Source: Pseudomonas sp. LRP2-20 (GTDB taxonomy: Bacteria > Pseudomonadota > Gammaproteobacteria > Pseudomonadales > Pseudomonadaceae). Taken from it: DNA of 64,000 nt. The notes beneath the pieces were generated by a model, which worked only from the letters and a program-made list of their open reading frames with translations, ran no database searches and was not told the DNA's origin. Below are positions 54,885 to 62,401 of the stretch, piece by piece. Location of the stretch: contig NZ_AP025944.1 of the NCBI RefSeq assembly GCF_024349685.1, forward strand, positions 4,594,001 through 4,658,000. The letters run 5' to 3'. A program made the position numbers and the translations under genes. Each line of letters starts with the position of its first letter. Position 1 is the first letter of the stretch.

Positions 54885-55865
54885 ATGACCGTCGCCGAAC
54901 AGCTCAGTGCCTTGAGCGCCATTCTGGCTCAGCGCAGCATTCACAGCCTGTTCCAGCCGATCGTCTGCCTCAGCGAACGGCGCGTCTTCGGCCATGAAGC
55001 CTTGAGCCGTGGCCCCTCCAATAGCCCGCTGCACTCGCCGCTGAACCTGTTTGCCATCGCCCGCCAGGCCGGTCACCTGACCGAGCTGGAGGCCGCGTGC
55101 CGGGAAAGCGCGTGCCGGCGCTTCAGCGAGCAGGGGCTCGACGGCAAGCTGTTTCTCAATATCTCGCCCGAATCGCTACTGGAACCCCACTACCCTTCCG
55201 GGCGCACCCTCAAGCTGCTCGAACACGTGGGGCTGGCCCCCGGCCGGGTGGTGATCGAGCTGACCGAACAGACCCCTACCGACGACTTCCAGCTACTGTC
55301 CAATGCCCTGCACCACTACCGTGACATGGGCTTTTCCATTGCCCTGGACGACCTGGGTGCGGGTTACTCGAGCCTGCGCCTGTGGTCGGAGCTGCGCCCA
55401 GAGTACGTCAAGATCGACCGCCACTTCATCGATGGCATCCACCGCGACCCGCTCAAGCGCGAGTTCGTCGGCTCCATCCTGCAGATTGCCCGGGCATCGA
55501 AAGCGCAGGTGATTGCTGAAGGGATCGAGTTGCCGGAAGAACTGGCGGTGTTGACCGAGATGGGGGTGGACCTGGTGCAGGGGTACCTGCTGGGGCGGCC
55601 GCAGGAGTTGGGAGTGCGGGAGAATCCGCAGTTACTGGCGCAGGTACTGCCGGTAGCGTTGGTCGAGCAGCCGACGGTAGGGCTGAATGCCACGCTCGGC
55701 CAGATCATGGATCTGTTTGGCCGCCATGATGACCTGGAAGCACTGGATGTACGGGGGGCTGATGGCAGCCCCTGTGGTGTGATCCATCGGGATGCACTGT
55801 CAGTGCTGGCCTCTTCGCGGGTAAACCCGCTCCCACCGGTATTTCACACGATTCAAGGGCAGTGA
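54885..55865 (+). CDS. EAL-domain protein, truncated in a CBS domain by a REP element
   Basis: A 326-residue predicted cyclic-di-GMP phosphodiesterase. The EAL domain spans about residues 15-250 with HEALSRGP, ELTEQTP, ALDDLGAGYSS, VKIDRHFIDGI, AEGIE and QGYLLGRP, so the main catalytic residues look present. After it comes the first part of a CBS-like domain (TVGLNATLGQIMDLFGRHDD, then GSPCGVIHRDALSVL). The final 19 residues (LASSRVNPLPPVFHTIQGQ) are translated REP sequence. Relatives, as I recall, continue with CBS and a GGDEF domain to about 590 residues. The gene here has most likely lost its 3' half. Confidence 0.85.
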   Translation: MTVAEQLSALSAILAQRSIHSLFQPIVCLSERRVFGHEALSRGPSNSPLHSPLNLFAIARQAGHLTELEAACRESACRRFSEQGLDGKLFLNISPESLLEPHYPSGRTLKLLEHVGLAPGRVVIELTEQTPTDDFQLLSNALHHYRDMGFSIALDDLGAGYSSLRLWSELRPEYVKIDRHFIDGIHRDPLKREFVGSILQIARASKAQVIAEGIELPEELAVLTEMGVDLVQGYLLGRPQELGVRENPQLLAQVLPVALVEQPTVGLNATLGQIMDLFGRHDDLEALDVRGADGSPCGVIHRDALSVLASSRVNPLPPVFHTIQGQ

Positions 55866-55902
55866 TAGCCCTGTGGGAGCGGGTTTACCCGCGAAGAGGC
55901 CA
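55807..55902. repeat. REP pair inside and after the EAL gene
   Basis: GGCCTCTTCGCGGGTAAACC and mirror GGTTTACCCGCGAAGAGGCC. The first copy is read as the last codons of the EAL gene, whose stop lies between the two copies. Confidence 0.92.
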
Positions 55903-55922
55903 GTGCAGGCAGCCCCTTATAC

Positions 55923-56291
55923 TCAGGCATGCTCGGGATAGCTGTACTCGAACACCCGGACCACCTCGGAGGCATGCCACGACGCCGCCTCCATGCCATC
56001 GACCGGCCCCGAGAAACGCCCCAGGCGCTCCACGCATTCGAAAAAGCCGGTGCGCGGCAAACGGCTGGCACCCTGGCTGATCACCAGCGAGCTGCGCAGC
56101 GGCTGCTCGGCACGGGCATCGAGCACGGCCAGGTACTCCAGCGCGGCGGTCAGGGTCTGCATGGCCGGGCTGGGCAGCTGCAGGCGCTCGATCAGCGCAC
56201 GGTAGGTCAGCAGGTGGCGTTGACGGCGGGCCAGGTCAAGCTCGTCCAGCAGGTTTTGCCAATGCTGTCGGCTGATCCTGACCTGGCTCAT
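55923..56291 (-). CDS. Conserved protein of unknown function, partner of the XRE gene
   Basis: A 122-residue soluble protein starting MSQVRISRQHWQNLLDELDL. The N-terminal half is basic and helical (DLARRQRHLLTYRALIERLQ); the second half has ALEYLAVLDARAEQPLRSSLVIS and ends with aromatic and acidic residues. No family motif is recognised. Its start overlaps the stop of the XRE gene by four bases (ATGA), so the two are made together. A similar pair exists in PAO1, as I recall. A toxin or effector role is only one possibility. Confidence 0.8.
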   Translation of the reverse strand: MSQVRISRQHWQNLLDELDLARRQRHLLTYRALIERLQLPSPAMQTLTAALEYLAVLDARAEQPLRSSLVISQGASRLPRTGFFECVERLGRFSGPVDGMEAASWHASEVVRVFEYSYPEHA

Positions 56292-56626
56292 GACGGCTCG
56301 CTCCAGCCGGCCAGCCCCAGGTGCCAGGCCAGGGCGCGGCGGATCGCAGCATCCGGCTGGCGCTCGCCCGATTCGATCATGGCCAGGTAGGCCGGGCTGA
56401 CCCCGACGTTACGCGCCAACTGCTCAGGGGCGATGCCTTTGGCCTGGCGCAGTTGCCCCACTTCACTGAACGCTGGCAGGCTGACTGCCGGGGCGCTCTG
56501 TTGCGCTGGTTCGGCAGCTACCTCGGCAGGCGCCTGCCCGGCTGCCTTGAGCAGCGCCTGGTACTGCTCCCAGGGTACGACGGCGTACTCGGGCTGACCG
56601 TCCCGGCTAATGACCTGAATACCCAT
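56288..56626 (-). CDS. XRE-family regulator with Phd/YefM-like N-terminus
   Basis: A 112-residue protein with two parts. The N-terminal ~30 residues (IQVISRDGQPEYAVVPWEQY) resemble the DNA-binding start of Phd/YefM antitoxins. A Pro/Ala-rich linker leads to a helix-turn-helix of the XRE type (GQLRQAKGIAPEQLARNVGV, SPAYLAMIESGERQP). AAGGGGG stands before the ATG. Two perfect palindromes and a TATAAT lie directly upstream, pointing to autoregulation. It overlaps the downstream partner gene by four bases. Confidence 0.82.
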   Translation of the reverse strand: MGIQVISRDGQPEYAVVPWEQYQALLKAAGQAPAEVAAEPAQQSAPAVSLPAFSEVGQLRQAKGIAPEQLARNVGVSPAYLAMIESGERQPDAAIRRALAWHLGLAGWSEPS

Positions 56627-56644
56627 TACAACCCCCTTACGTGA

Positions 56645-56683
56645 GGATTACCGCATGTAATCCGTAGGCATAACGCTTATGCC
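56645..56683. promoter_or_regulatory. Two palindromic operators of the XRE module
   Basis: GGATTAC-N5-GTAATCC at 56645-56663 and GGCATAA-N3-TTATGCC at 56667-56683, both with perfect 7-base arms, 19 to 57 bases upstream of the XRE start. The second adjoins the -10 box and should cover the transcript start. Confidence 0.7.
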
Positions 56684-56684
56684 A

Positions 56685-56690
56685 ATTATA
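56685..56690 (-). promoter_or_regulatory. -10 box of the XRE module
   Basis: A perfect TATAAT on the minus strand. The -35 region is not well matched. The predicted transcript start lies inside the GGCATAA/TTATGCC palindrome. Confidence 0.65.
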
Positions 56691-56727
56691 TTACCAAGCG
56701 CGGGAGTCTGTGGGGACTTGCTCTTTT

Positions 56728-57168
56728 TCAGTGCGTATTGCGCTCCAGGCGCAGCGCTTCGGGGGTATTGGGCAGGCGCTCGACCACCCGCAGGCGCTCA
56801 GGCGCCTGGCTGTCGCGCCAGGCCTTGAAACGTGCCAGCTCATCGGCCACGGTTTTCAGCACCCAGCCAAGCACGGCGATGTCATCGAGAAAGCCGACAC
56901 CCAGGATCCAGTCGGGGATGGCGTCGACAGGGCTGACGAAATACAGCAGGCCCGCGACGACGGTCACCAAGGCCTTGGGGCTGATGGCACGGTACTCACC
57001 GCGCCACCAGGCCAGGCACAGCGACTGCAGCAGCTTGACGTCGTCGCGCAACTGGCCGATGCGTGGGCCTTTGCGGGCCACGGCGAACAGCAAGGCCGGC
57101 AGCCGACCGCGGCTGAGCAGGCGCTCGGCCAGGGGCAGGAAACGGGCAAAATTCCAGGGTGCGCTCAT
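56728..57168 (-). CDS. YkvA family membrane protein (DUF1232)
   Basis: A 146-residue protein with the DUF1232 signature: ALVTVVAGLLYFVSPVDAIPDWILGVGFLDDIAVLGWVL, a short hydrophobic hairpin with the invariant SPVDxIPD. The flanks are basic. The function of the family is unknown. The gene ends close to the XRE promoter region on the other side and is preceded by the DnaA-box palindrome. Confidence 0.9.
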   Translation of the reverse strand: MSAPWNFARFLPLAERLLSRGRLPALLFAVARKGPRIGQLRDDVKLLQSLCLAWWRGEYRAISPKALVTVVAGLLYFVSPVDAIPDWILGVGFLDDIAVLGWVLKTVADELARFKAWRDSQAPERLRVVERLPNTPEALRLERNTH

Positions 57169-57188
57169 GGAGCCTCCAGCAGGGAGAG

Positions 57189-57213
57189 GTTATCCACATT
57201 AATTGTGGATAAC
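57189..57213. promoter_or_regulatory. Inverted pair of perfect DnaA boxes
   Basis: TTATCCACA at 57190-57198 and TGTGGATAA at 57204-57212, both exact consensus DnaA boxes in opposite orientation with a 5-base spacer; the arms extend to 10 bp each (GTTATCCACA/TGTGGATAAC). It is about 20 bases upstream of the YkvA gene start. Function is inferred only. Confidence 0.7.
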
Positions 57214-57403
57214 CTTGTGAACAGGGCGAAGTTTGTGACGGCGGGCGCCCACAAGGCAAGGGCCCCGGTCAGATCGGGCGTTTTTTACACAGTGGTTTCA
57301 GATCCGCAAACGATTTGCGTCAGAAGCTTCCGGCTTCTTCACACTGCCCTTTGCTCGGACAATACCCACTTCACGAGGTTCGCCGAATGATCCCCCACAA
57401 ACG

Positions 57404-57431
57404 ACAACGCCCCGTCAGGACGGGGCGTTGT
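57404..57431. terminator. Strong hairpin terminator of the FKBP gene
   Basis: Perfect 13-bp stem ACAACGCCCCGTC/GACGGGGCGTTGT with a 2-base loop, 15 bases past the FKBP stop. The trailing sequence on the minus strand is T-rich (CGTTTGT). Confidence 0.85.
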
Positions 57432-57445
57432 ACAGGTACCAGCCG

Positions 57446-58204
57446 TTATTGCTTGGCAGGTGCTTCGGCCGGGGCATCAGCTTCCGGCGCTTCGCCACCC
57501 TGCAGCTGGGCCGGGTCTTTGATGGCGATCAGTTCCAGGTCGAACACCAGGACCGAGTTGGCCGGGATCAGCGGGCTCGGGCTCTGGGCGCCGTAGGCCA
57601 GCTCAGCCGGGATGAACAGCTTGTACTTCTCGCCTACGTGCATCAACTGCAGGCCTTCGACCCAGCCTGGGATCACACCGCTGACTGGCAGGTCGATCGG
57701 GCTGCCGCGCTCGACCGAGCTGTCGAACACCTTGCCATCGATCAGCTTGCCTTCGTAGTGTACGGTGACCACGTCGGTCGGCTTCGGCTGCGGACCGTCG
57801 GCCTTCTTCACGACTTCGTATTGCAGGCCCGAGGCGGTGGTGACCACGCCAGGCTTCTTGGCATTCTCTTCGAGGAATTTCTTGCCGGCGGAGGCGGCTT
57901 CTTCGCTGGCCTTGGCCAGGCGCTCTTCGGCGCGCTTCTGCAGCGCGGTGAAGGCTTCTACCAGCTCTTCGTCCTTGATGCGTTGTTCCTTCTTGCCGAC
58001 AGCGTCTTCGATGCCGAGGGCGACCGCTTTCGAATCAAGGTCTTCCATGCCTTCCTGAGCCAGGCTTTTGCCCATGTTCAGGCCGATACCGTAGGAGGCT
58101 TTCTGTGCCGGAGTCTTCAGCTCGGGGCTGCTGGCCTGTTGATCACAGCCAGCCAGTACCAGGCCTACCAGGGCAACCGCAGCCGCCAGACGATGCTGTT
58201 TCAT
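57446..58204 (-). CDS. FKBP-type peptidyl-prolyl isomerase lipoprotein (Mip/FkpA type)
   Basis: Speeds proline isomerisation during folding of envelope proteins. It has 252 residues. A lipoprotein signal peptide with lipobox LAGC is cut before Cys20. The N-terminal dimerisation domain (KASYGIGLNMGKSLAQEGME) and a long charged helix precede the FKBP domain from about residue 130, with VHYEGKLIDGKVFDSS, VIPGWVEGLQLMHVGEKYKL, AYG and FDLEL. A Pro/Ala-rich acidic tail ends it. The ATG at 58204 has AAGGA seven bases upstream. Confidence 0.93.
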   Translation of the reverse strand: MKQHRLAAAVALVGLVLAGCDQQASSPELKTPAQKASYGIGLNMGKSLAQEGMEDLDSKAVALGIEDAVGKKEQRIKDEELVEAFTALQKRAEERLAKASEEAASAGKKFLEENAKKPGVVTTASGLQYEVVKKADGPQPKPTDVVTVHYEGKLIDGKVFDSSVERGSPIDLPVSGVIPGWVEGLQLMHVGEKYKLFIPAELAYGAQSPSPLIPANSVLVFDLELIAIKDPAQLQGGEAPEADAPAEAPAKQ

Positions 58205-58488
58205 GCTATTTCCTTGTTCATGCGCCATAGGGGCAATCAGGGTAAAGCCGCGAGCTTATCAGGCGGCCATCACCAATGGCTACCGGCATAAGAGCGGGTT
58301 TTCGTAAGGAAGTTCAGTAGGTAAAGGCTTCTTCATGGAAGCTTTACAGCCATTGGCCAGTATTGACCCTTTGTGCCGGGTTTTCCTGGTTTTTGTGGCT
58401 TTTTATTTCGGTGGGTTCTGAGGTGGGTAGTTGGGAAATTGGGTGGGGGCTGGCAGGTGGCTGCCACAAGATATTCAGCGGCTATGAG
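58205..58488. other. FKBP upstream region
   Basis: About 284 bases carrying the FKBP promoter (not defined) and a lower-GC T-rich stretch at about 58370-58440. No gene is seen. The 221-bp element copy D begins directly after. Confidence 0.5.
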
Positions 58489-58586
58489 ATCGAGCGCCGC
58501 CCGCGCGGCGCATCGCGAGCTGCGCTCGCTCCTACGTTTGTTTCGGGCCAATTATTCCTGGGGGATTTGCGCGCGGACGCTCTGGG

Positions 58587-58594
58587 GTTTGGCG
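58587..58594. repeat. Target-site duplication, left
   Basis: GTTTGGCG, repeated directly at 59957-59964 on the other side of the IS. Confidence 0.92.
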
Positions 58595-59956
58595 GGAAGT
58601 GTCAGATTTTTTGTGTGCGGGCCGGTAACGGCCTGCCGTCAGGCAGGCCCTGATCTTCACCAGGTTGGCCTGATGAACCGATCTCCGTACAGAATCGCAA
58701 ATTGATTCATCGCGCTTTTCCAATCATGGGCCGGTTTTCCCCAATTGGCTGTTATGTTGCGCAATCCCAGCCAAATCAGTTTGGTCGCTGCGTCATCATT
58801 CGGGAAATGCCCTCGGGTCTTGATGACCTTGCGTAGCTGGGCGTTGATGCTCTCGATCGCGTTGGTGGTATAGATCACCTTCCGGATGGCGGGCGGAAAG
58901 ACAAAGAATGGAATCACGCGATCCCAGGCGCGTCTCCAGGCAGCCACCACCGTTGGATATTTCTCACCCCACGGCCCGCTCTCAAACTCATCGAGTGCTT
59001 GCTCAGCCGCTTCGGCATTGATGGCTTGGTAAATCGGTTTCAGTTCCTTGGCCAGTGCGCGCCGTTTGTCCCAGGCCGCGTAGTCCAGGCTGTTGCGGAT
59101 CAGATGCACGATGCACGTCTGCAATGTCGTCTCTGGAAACACGGCGCTGAGGGCTTCTGGCATGCCTTTAAGGCCATCGGTCACGGCAATCAGCACGTCC
59201 TCGACGCCACGTGTCTTGAGATCGTTGAACACCTTCATCCAGAACTTCGCACCCTCAGTGTTCTCGATCCAGATGCCCAGGATGTCGCGCGTCCCGTCGG
59301 GTAGAACGCCCAAAGCCAAGTAAATGGCCTTGTTGCGCACCAGGCCTTCTTCGCGAATCTTCACCCGCAGCGCATCAAAGAAAATGACCGGGTACATCGG
59401 CTCCAATGGCCGCTGTTGCCACGCGCCAATTTCGTCCATGACCTCGTCTGTCACAGAGCTGATGAAGTCGGGTGAAACGTCGGTTCCATACTGCTCGGAC
59501 AGGAAGGCCCGGATCTCTCTGACTGTCATTCCACGGGCGTACATGGCGATGATCTTGTCGTCGAAGCCAGTGTAACGGCGCTCATGTTTGGGGATCAGGA
59601 TGGGCGAGAAGCTGCCGTCACGGTCGCGAGGGATATCCAAGCGCAGAGGCCCATCGCCGGTTAGCACTGTCTTGCCGCTTTTGCCGTTGCGCTGGTTGGT
59701 TTCATCCTCCGGGCGCTGCGCGCCCGGCGGATAACCCAGGTGGTGGCCAAGCTCGGCATGCAGAGCGCGTTCGATCAAGGCCTTCTTGAACGCCGCAGAG
59801 GCATCCTCGATAGCTTCTGCGGTCATCAGGCCCTCACCGAACTGCTCCAGCAGCTCCTTGGGGATTTTGGGCAGGTCACGCAGGGGTTTCTTTTTGGTTG
59901 GCATACATGCACCTCTTACTCATGTTATGCCCGAACACAAAATTTCTGACACCCTC
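58595..59956 (-). mobile_element. IS256-family insertion sequence, 1362 bp
   Basis: Ends GGAAGTGTCAGATTTTTTGT and, on the other strand, GAGGGTGTCAGAAATTTTGT; the shared core is GTGTCAGA and TTTTGTGT, then CGGGC, over about 28 bases. It holds one transposase gene and is bounded by 8-bp direct repeats GTTTGGCG. All parts appear intact, so it may still be mobile. Confidence 0.95.
58657..59904 (-). CDS. IS256-family (Mutator-type) transposase
   Basis: A 415-residue DDE transposase. The catalytic residues are Asp in VIFFDALRVKIRE, Asp in IAVTDGLKGMPEAL and Glu in TTNAIESINAQLRKVIK. The family block TCIVHLIRNSLDYAAWDKRR lies between the second Asp and the Glu. It has full length with no stop or frameshift. 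The N-terminus (AFKKALIERALHAELGHHLG) is also typical. Its GC content is lower than that of its neighbours, in keeping with recent arrival. Confidence 0.96.
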   Translation of the reverse strand: MPTKKKPLRDLPKIPKELLEQFGEGLMTAEAIEDASAAFKKALIERALHAELGHHLGYPPGAQRPEDETNQRNGKSGKTVLTGDGPLRLDIPRDRDGSFSPILIPKHERRYTGFDDKIIAMYARGMTVREIRAFLSEQYGTDVSPDFISSVTDEVMDEIGAWQQRPLEPMYPVIFFDALRVKIREEGLVRNKAIYLALGVLPDGTRDILGIWIENTEGAKFWMKVFNDLKTRGVEDVLIAVTDGLKGMPEALSAVFPETTLQTCIVHLIRNSLDYAAWDKRRALAKELKPIYQAINAEAAEQALDEFESGPWGEKYPTVVAAWRRAWDRVIPFFVFPPAIRKVIYTTNAIESINAQLRKVIKTRGHFPNDDAATKLIWLGLRNITANWGKPAHDWKSAMNQFAILYGDRFIRPTW

Positions 59957-59964
59957 GTTTGGCG
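59957..59964. repeat. Target-site duplication, right
   Basis: GTTTGGCG, identical to 58587-58594. Confidence 0.92.
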
Positions 59965-60111
59965 CGATATCGCGTCGTACCAACAAGGGGGTCGCGCGCG
60001 CCTGTCACAGGCGTTACTGGCCCGAAACAAACGTAGGAGCGAGCAAAGCTCGCGATGCGCCGCGCGGGCGGCGCTCGATCTCATAGGCGCTGAAATCTTG
60101 CGGCTGGCACC

Positions 60112-61044
60112 TCAAGGATACCGCCCCTCCCGATACTCCCCCGCCACCTCCCGCAGCACCTCACCCACCCACTGCCCCGGCAAACTCAGCGGCAAGGCCG
60201 CATTCCGGCAGATCCCCACCGACCCACCTGGCTCGCGCACACCAAGATCAAGCTCAGCCAACTCCCCCCGGCGCAAGTCGAGCAGTACCGCATCCCGCGG
60301 CGCCACCCACACCCCATCGCTACCCAGCAAATAACGCCGGCTCAACGCCAACGACAAGGTCTCCAGGCGCTGCGCCGGCATCGGGATGCCGCACTGCACG
60401 AACAGGCTGTCAGCATGCTGGCGGATGGTGGTACCCGGTGGTGGCAGCACCAACGGATACTGCCCGACCCGCTGCCGCTCCACGGGTGCGCTCGCCAGCA
60501 AGGGATGACCGGGGCGAACGACCAGGGCCATGGACTCGCTGTACAGATGCTCGAATGACAGCCCCTGGATCTGCGGGCTTTCGGTCATGCGTCCAACGAC
60601 CAATTCCAGCTCGCCCAGGTGCAACTGGCCGAGCAACTGCGCACTGACCCCGGTCACCACACTGATCACCAAGGCCTCATGGCGCTGATGCAGCCGGCAG
60701 AGCACCTCAGGCATCAGCAGCCCTTCGACCGTCGACAGCACGCCAATGCGCACCTGCGACGGTGCCCGCGCTTCACCGCGCAGGCTGCTCACGCCATCGC
60801 GCAGCGCCTGCACGCTGGGCCCGGCGTAGCGCATGAAACGCGTGCCGGCCGGGGTCAGCTCGACGCCTTGGCGATTGCGCTCGAACAGACGCGCCTCGAG
60901 CAGGTCTTCGAGCTCCTTGAGGGTCTTGGAAATCGCCGGCTGGCTGATCGCCAGGCTATCGGCAGCCCTGGCCAGGCTGCCCTGTCGGGCAATCTCCAGG
61001 AAACACAGCAGGTGGCGGTACTTGATGCGGGTGTCGAGGTTCAT
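60112..61044 (-). CDS. pcaQ: LysR-family regulator, PcaQ-like
   Basis: A 310-residue LysR regulator. The winged helix is at the N-terminus (YRHLLCFLEIARQGSLARAA, ISQPAISKTLKELEDLLEAR, LFERNRQGVELTPAGTRFM). The effector domain has VRIGVLSTVEGLLMPEVLCRL. Overall it fits the PcaQ group of protocatechuate-pathway activators. The true effector could be another aromatic or organic acid, as no pca structural genes are in the window. The ATG at 61044 is the family start. It lies 10 bases after the AraC-type gene on the same strand. Confidence 0.78.
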   Translation of the reverse strand: MNLDTRIKYRHLLCFLEIARQGSLARAADSLAISQPAISKTLKELEDLLEARLFERNRQGVELTPAGTRFMRYAGPSVQALRDGVSSLRGEARAPSQVRIGVLSTVEGLLMPEVLCRLHQRHEALVISVVTGVSAQLLGQLHLGELELVVGRMTESPQIQGLSFEHLYSESMALVVRPGHPLLASAPVERQRVGQYPLVLPPPGTTIRQHADSLFVQCGIPMPAQRLETLSLALSRRYLLGSDGVWVAPRDAVLLDLRRGELAELDLGVREPGGSVGICRNAALPLSLPGQWVGEVLREVAGEYREGRYP

Positions 61045-61054
61045 GCCGGCAAGC

Positions 61055-61984
61055 TTACCGCATCGCCACCTGTGGCGTATCCGGGTCGCGTTGCTGGCGG
61101 CGGAACTGCCCGGGTGGCAGGCCATGAATCTGCCGGAAGCGCCGGGAGAAATAGGCTTCATCGGCAAAGCCACAGAGCCGCGCCACCTCACCCACCGGGC
61201 GGCTGCCATTGAGCAGATAGTTGCGCGCCGCGTGCATGCGCCGCTCCAGCACCAGCTCGCTGAAGGTCTTGCCGATTTCCTTGCGCAGCCAGTGGGTCAG
61301 GTAAGTCGGTGACAGGTAGGTGGCGGCGGCGACTTTCTGCAGGTTCAGGTCGGGGTCGTCGATATGCCGGCGCAGGTACTCGCTCATGCGCCCCAGCGCG
61401 GCGCGGCGGCTGAGCTGGGCGGCGTTGCTGTCGGCCAGTTCGCGCAACGGCTCGGCGTAAAGGCCGCAAACCTGGCCGATCAGCTGCAGCAACAGGCCCT
61501 TGAGCATTTCGCGGCTGCCGAATCGGCGGTTGGCATCCAGCGCGCGCATGCGTTCGAGGATCTGCCGCACCTCGGCGAAATCGGCCTCATCGAGGCAGAA
61601 GTCGAGGTGCTCCTGGAAGCGGAACGGTGACAGCTCCGGTGCCTGCAGGATCGACACCTCCTCCAGGTCCATCGGGTCGCAGGCCAGGTGCGGCAGCAGG
61701 AACGTCTGCGAGAAATTGATCACCACGAAGTCGCTTTGCGCCGGGTGCGGGATCACATGCACCCGATGCGGCAGGATGAAGGCCAGGGTGTTGCGCCTGA
61801 ACGGGCGCTGCACGCTGCCGATGTGCTGCACCGTGTCGCCGCCGAAGTTGACCTGGATCTGGAAGTACTCGTGACGATGCGGCGCGGTCTCGGCGGGGCG
61901 GCCGCGCTGGTCGCGGATGTAGAAATCCATCAGCTCGCTGCGCTGCTGCATGACGTAGGTCGGGACCTCGCGCTTGGGGGGCAT
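61055..61984 (-). CDS. AraC-family regulator with cupin-like sensor domain
   Basis: A 309-residue regulator. The N-terminal domain is cupin-like (HRHEYFQIQVNFGGDTVQHI, LAFILPHRVHVIPHPAQSDF). The C-terminal double helix-turn-helix includes NLQKVAAATYLSPTYLTHWLRKEIG and VGEVARLCGFADEAYFSRRFRQIHGLPPGQFR. GGAG precedes the ATG at 61984; the longer open frame reads into a REP element. It is divergent from the MFS gene and likely controls it. Confidence 0.88.
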   Translation of the reverse strand: MPPKREVPTYVMQQRSELMDFYIRDQRGRPAETAPHRHEYFQIQVNFGGDTVQHIGSVQRPFRRNTLAFILPHRVHVIPHPAQSDFVVINFSQTFLLPHLACDPMDLEEVSILQAPELSPFRFQEHLDFCLDEADFAEVRQILERMRALDANRRFGSREMLKGLLLQLIGQVCGLYAEPLRELADSNAAQLSRRAALGRMSEYLRRHIDDPDLNLQKVAAATYLSPTYLTHWLRKEIGKTFSELVLERRMHAARNYLLNGSRPVGEVARLCGFADEAYFSRRFRQIHGLPPGQFRRQQRDPDTPQVAMR

Positions 61985-62401
61985 TCGGCTTGCTCCATTC
62001 AGTGGGTGTGGCGCTGCCTGTTCTGGCCTCTTCGCGGGCAAGCCCGCTCCCACAGGTACAGCGCACCCTTCAAGTCTTTTGGAGACCCTGTGGGAGCGGG
62101 CTTGCCCGCGAAGAGGCAGTGGCAGGCACGGCCTAGTTGTACGATGTCTAGATTTAGTGATTTAACCCCTTCTGCAAAAAGCAACGCAACCGAAAATCCG
62201 TGCAGCCCTCAAAAAACGCGACTTTCAGCAGGAAAACCGGGCAAAACCCAGCCCGCTGATTTTCTTGGACAGCGCTGCCATACCTCGTCTCCTGTGAAAA
62301 AAACGGTCTAAAACCGCCGTTGCATTCAACTCGTTGTACGACCACCTTAGAAAAGGGACTGCAGCCCAACCTCTACCAACAACAACAAACGAGGTCGACT
62401 C
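61985..62401. other. Divergent region between AraC and MFS genes
   Basis: A 417-base gap with a REP pair near the AraC gene, then about 280 bases of lower-GC sequence. Near 62329-62341 is GTTGTACGAC, a near-palindrome of the kind bound by catabolic regulators. GAGGT precedes the MFS start. No gene was seen. Confidence 0.5.
62024..62117. repeat. REP pair (inverted)
   Basis: GGCCTCTTCGCGGGCAAGCC and mirror GGGAGCGGGCTTGCCCGCGA, upstream of the AraC-type gene. Confidence 0.88.

Larger units (their letters stand above)
58489..60079 (-). repeat. 221-bp palindromic element, copy D, split by an IS256-family element
   Basis: Left part 58489-58594 and right part 59957-60079, in reverse orientation to copies A-C. 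Removing the 1362-bp IS (58595-59956) and one 8-bp duplication leaves exactly 221 bp, the length of the other three. The interior near the insertion site has drifted from the consensus. Confidence 0.92.

Noticed and set aside
52593..55076. 827-codon minus-strand frame over prc
   Set aside because: Antisense to prc; composition is that of a shadow frame.
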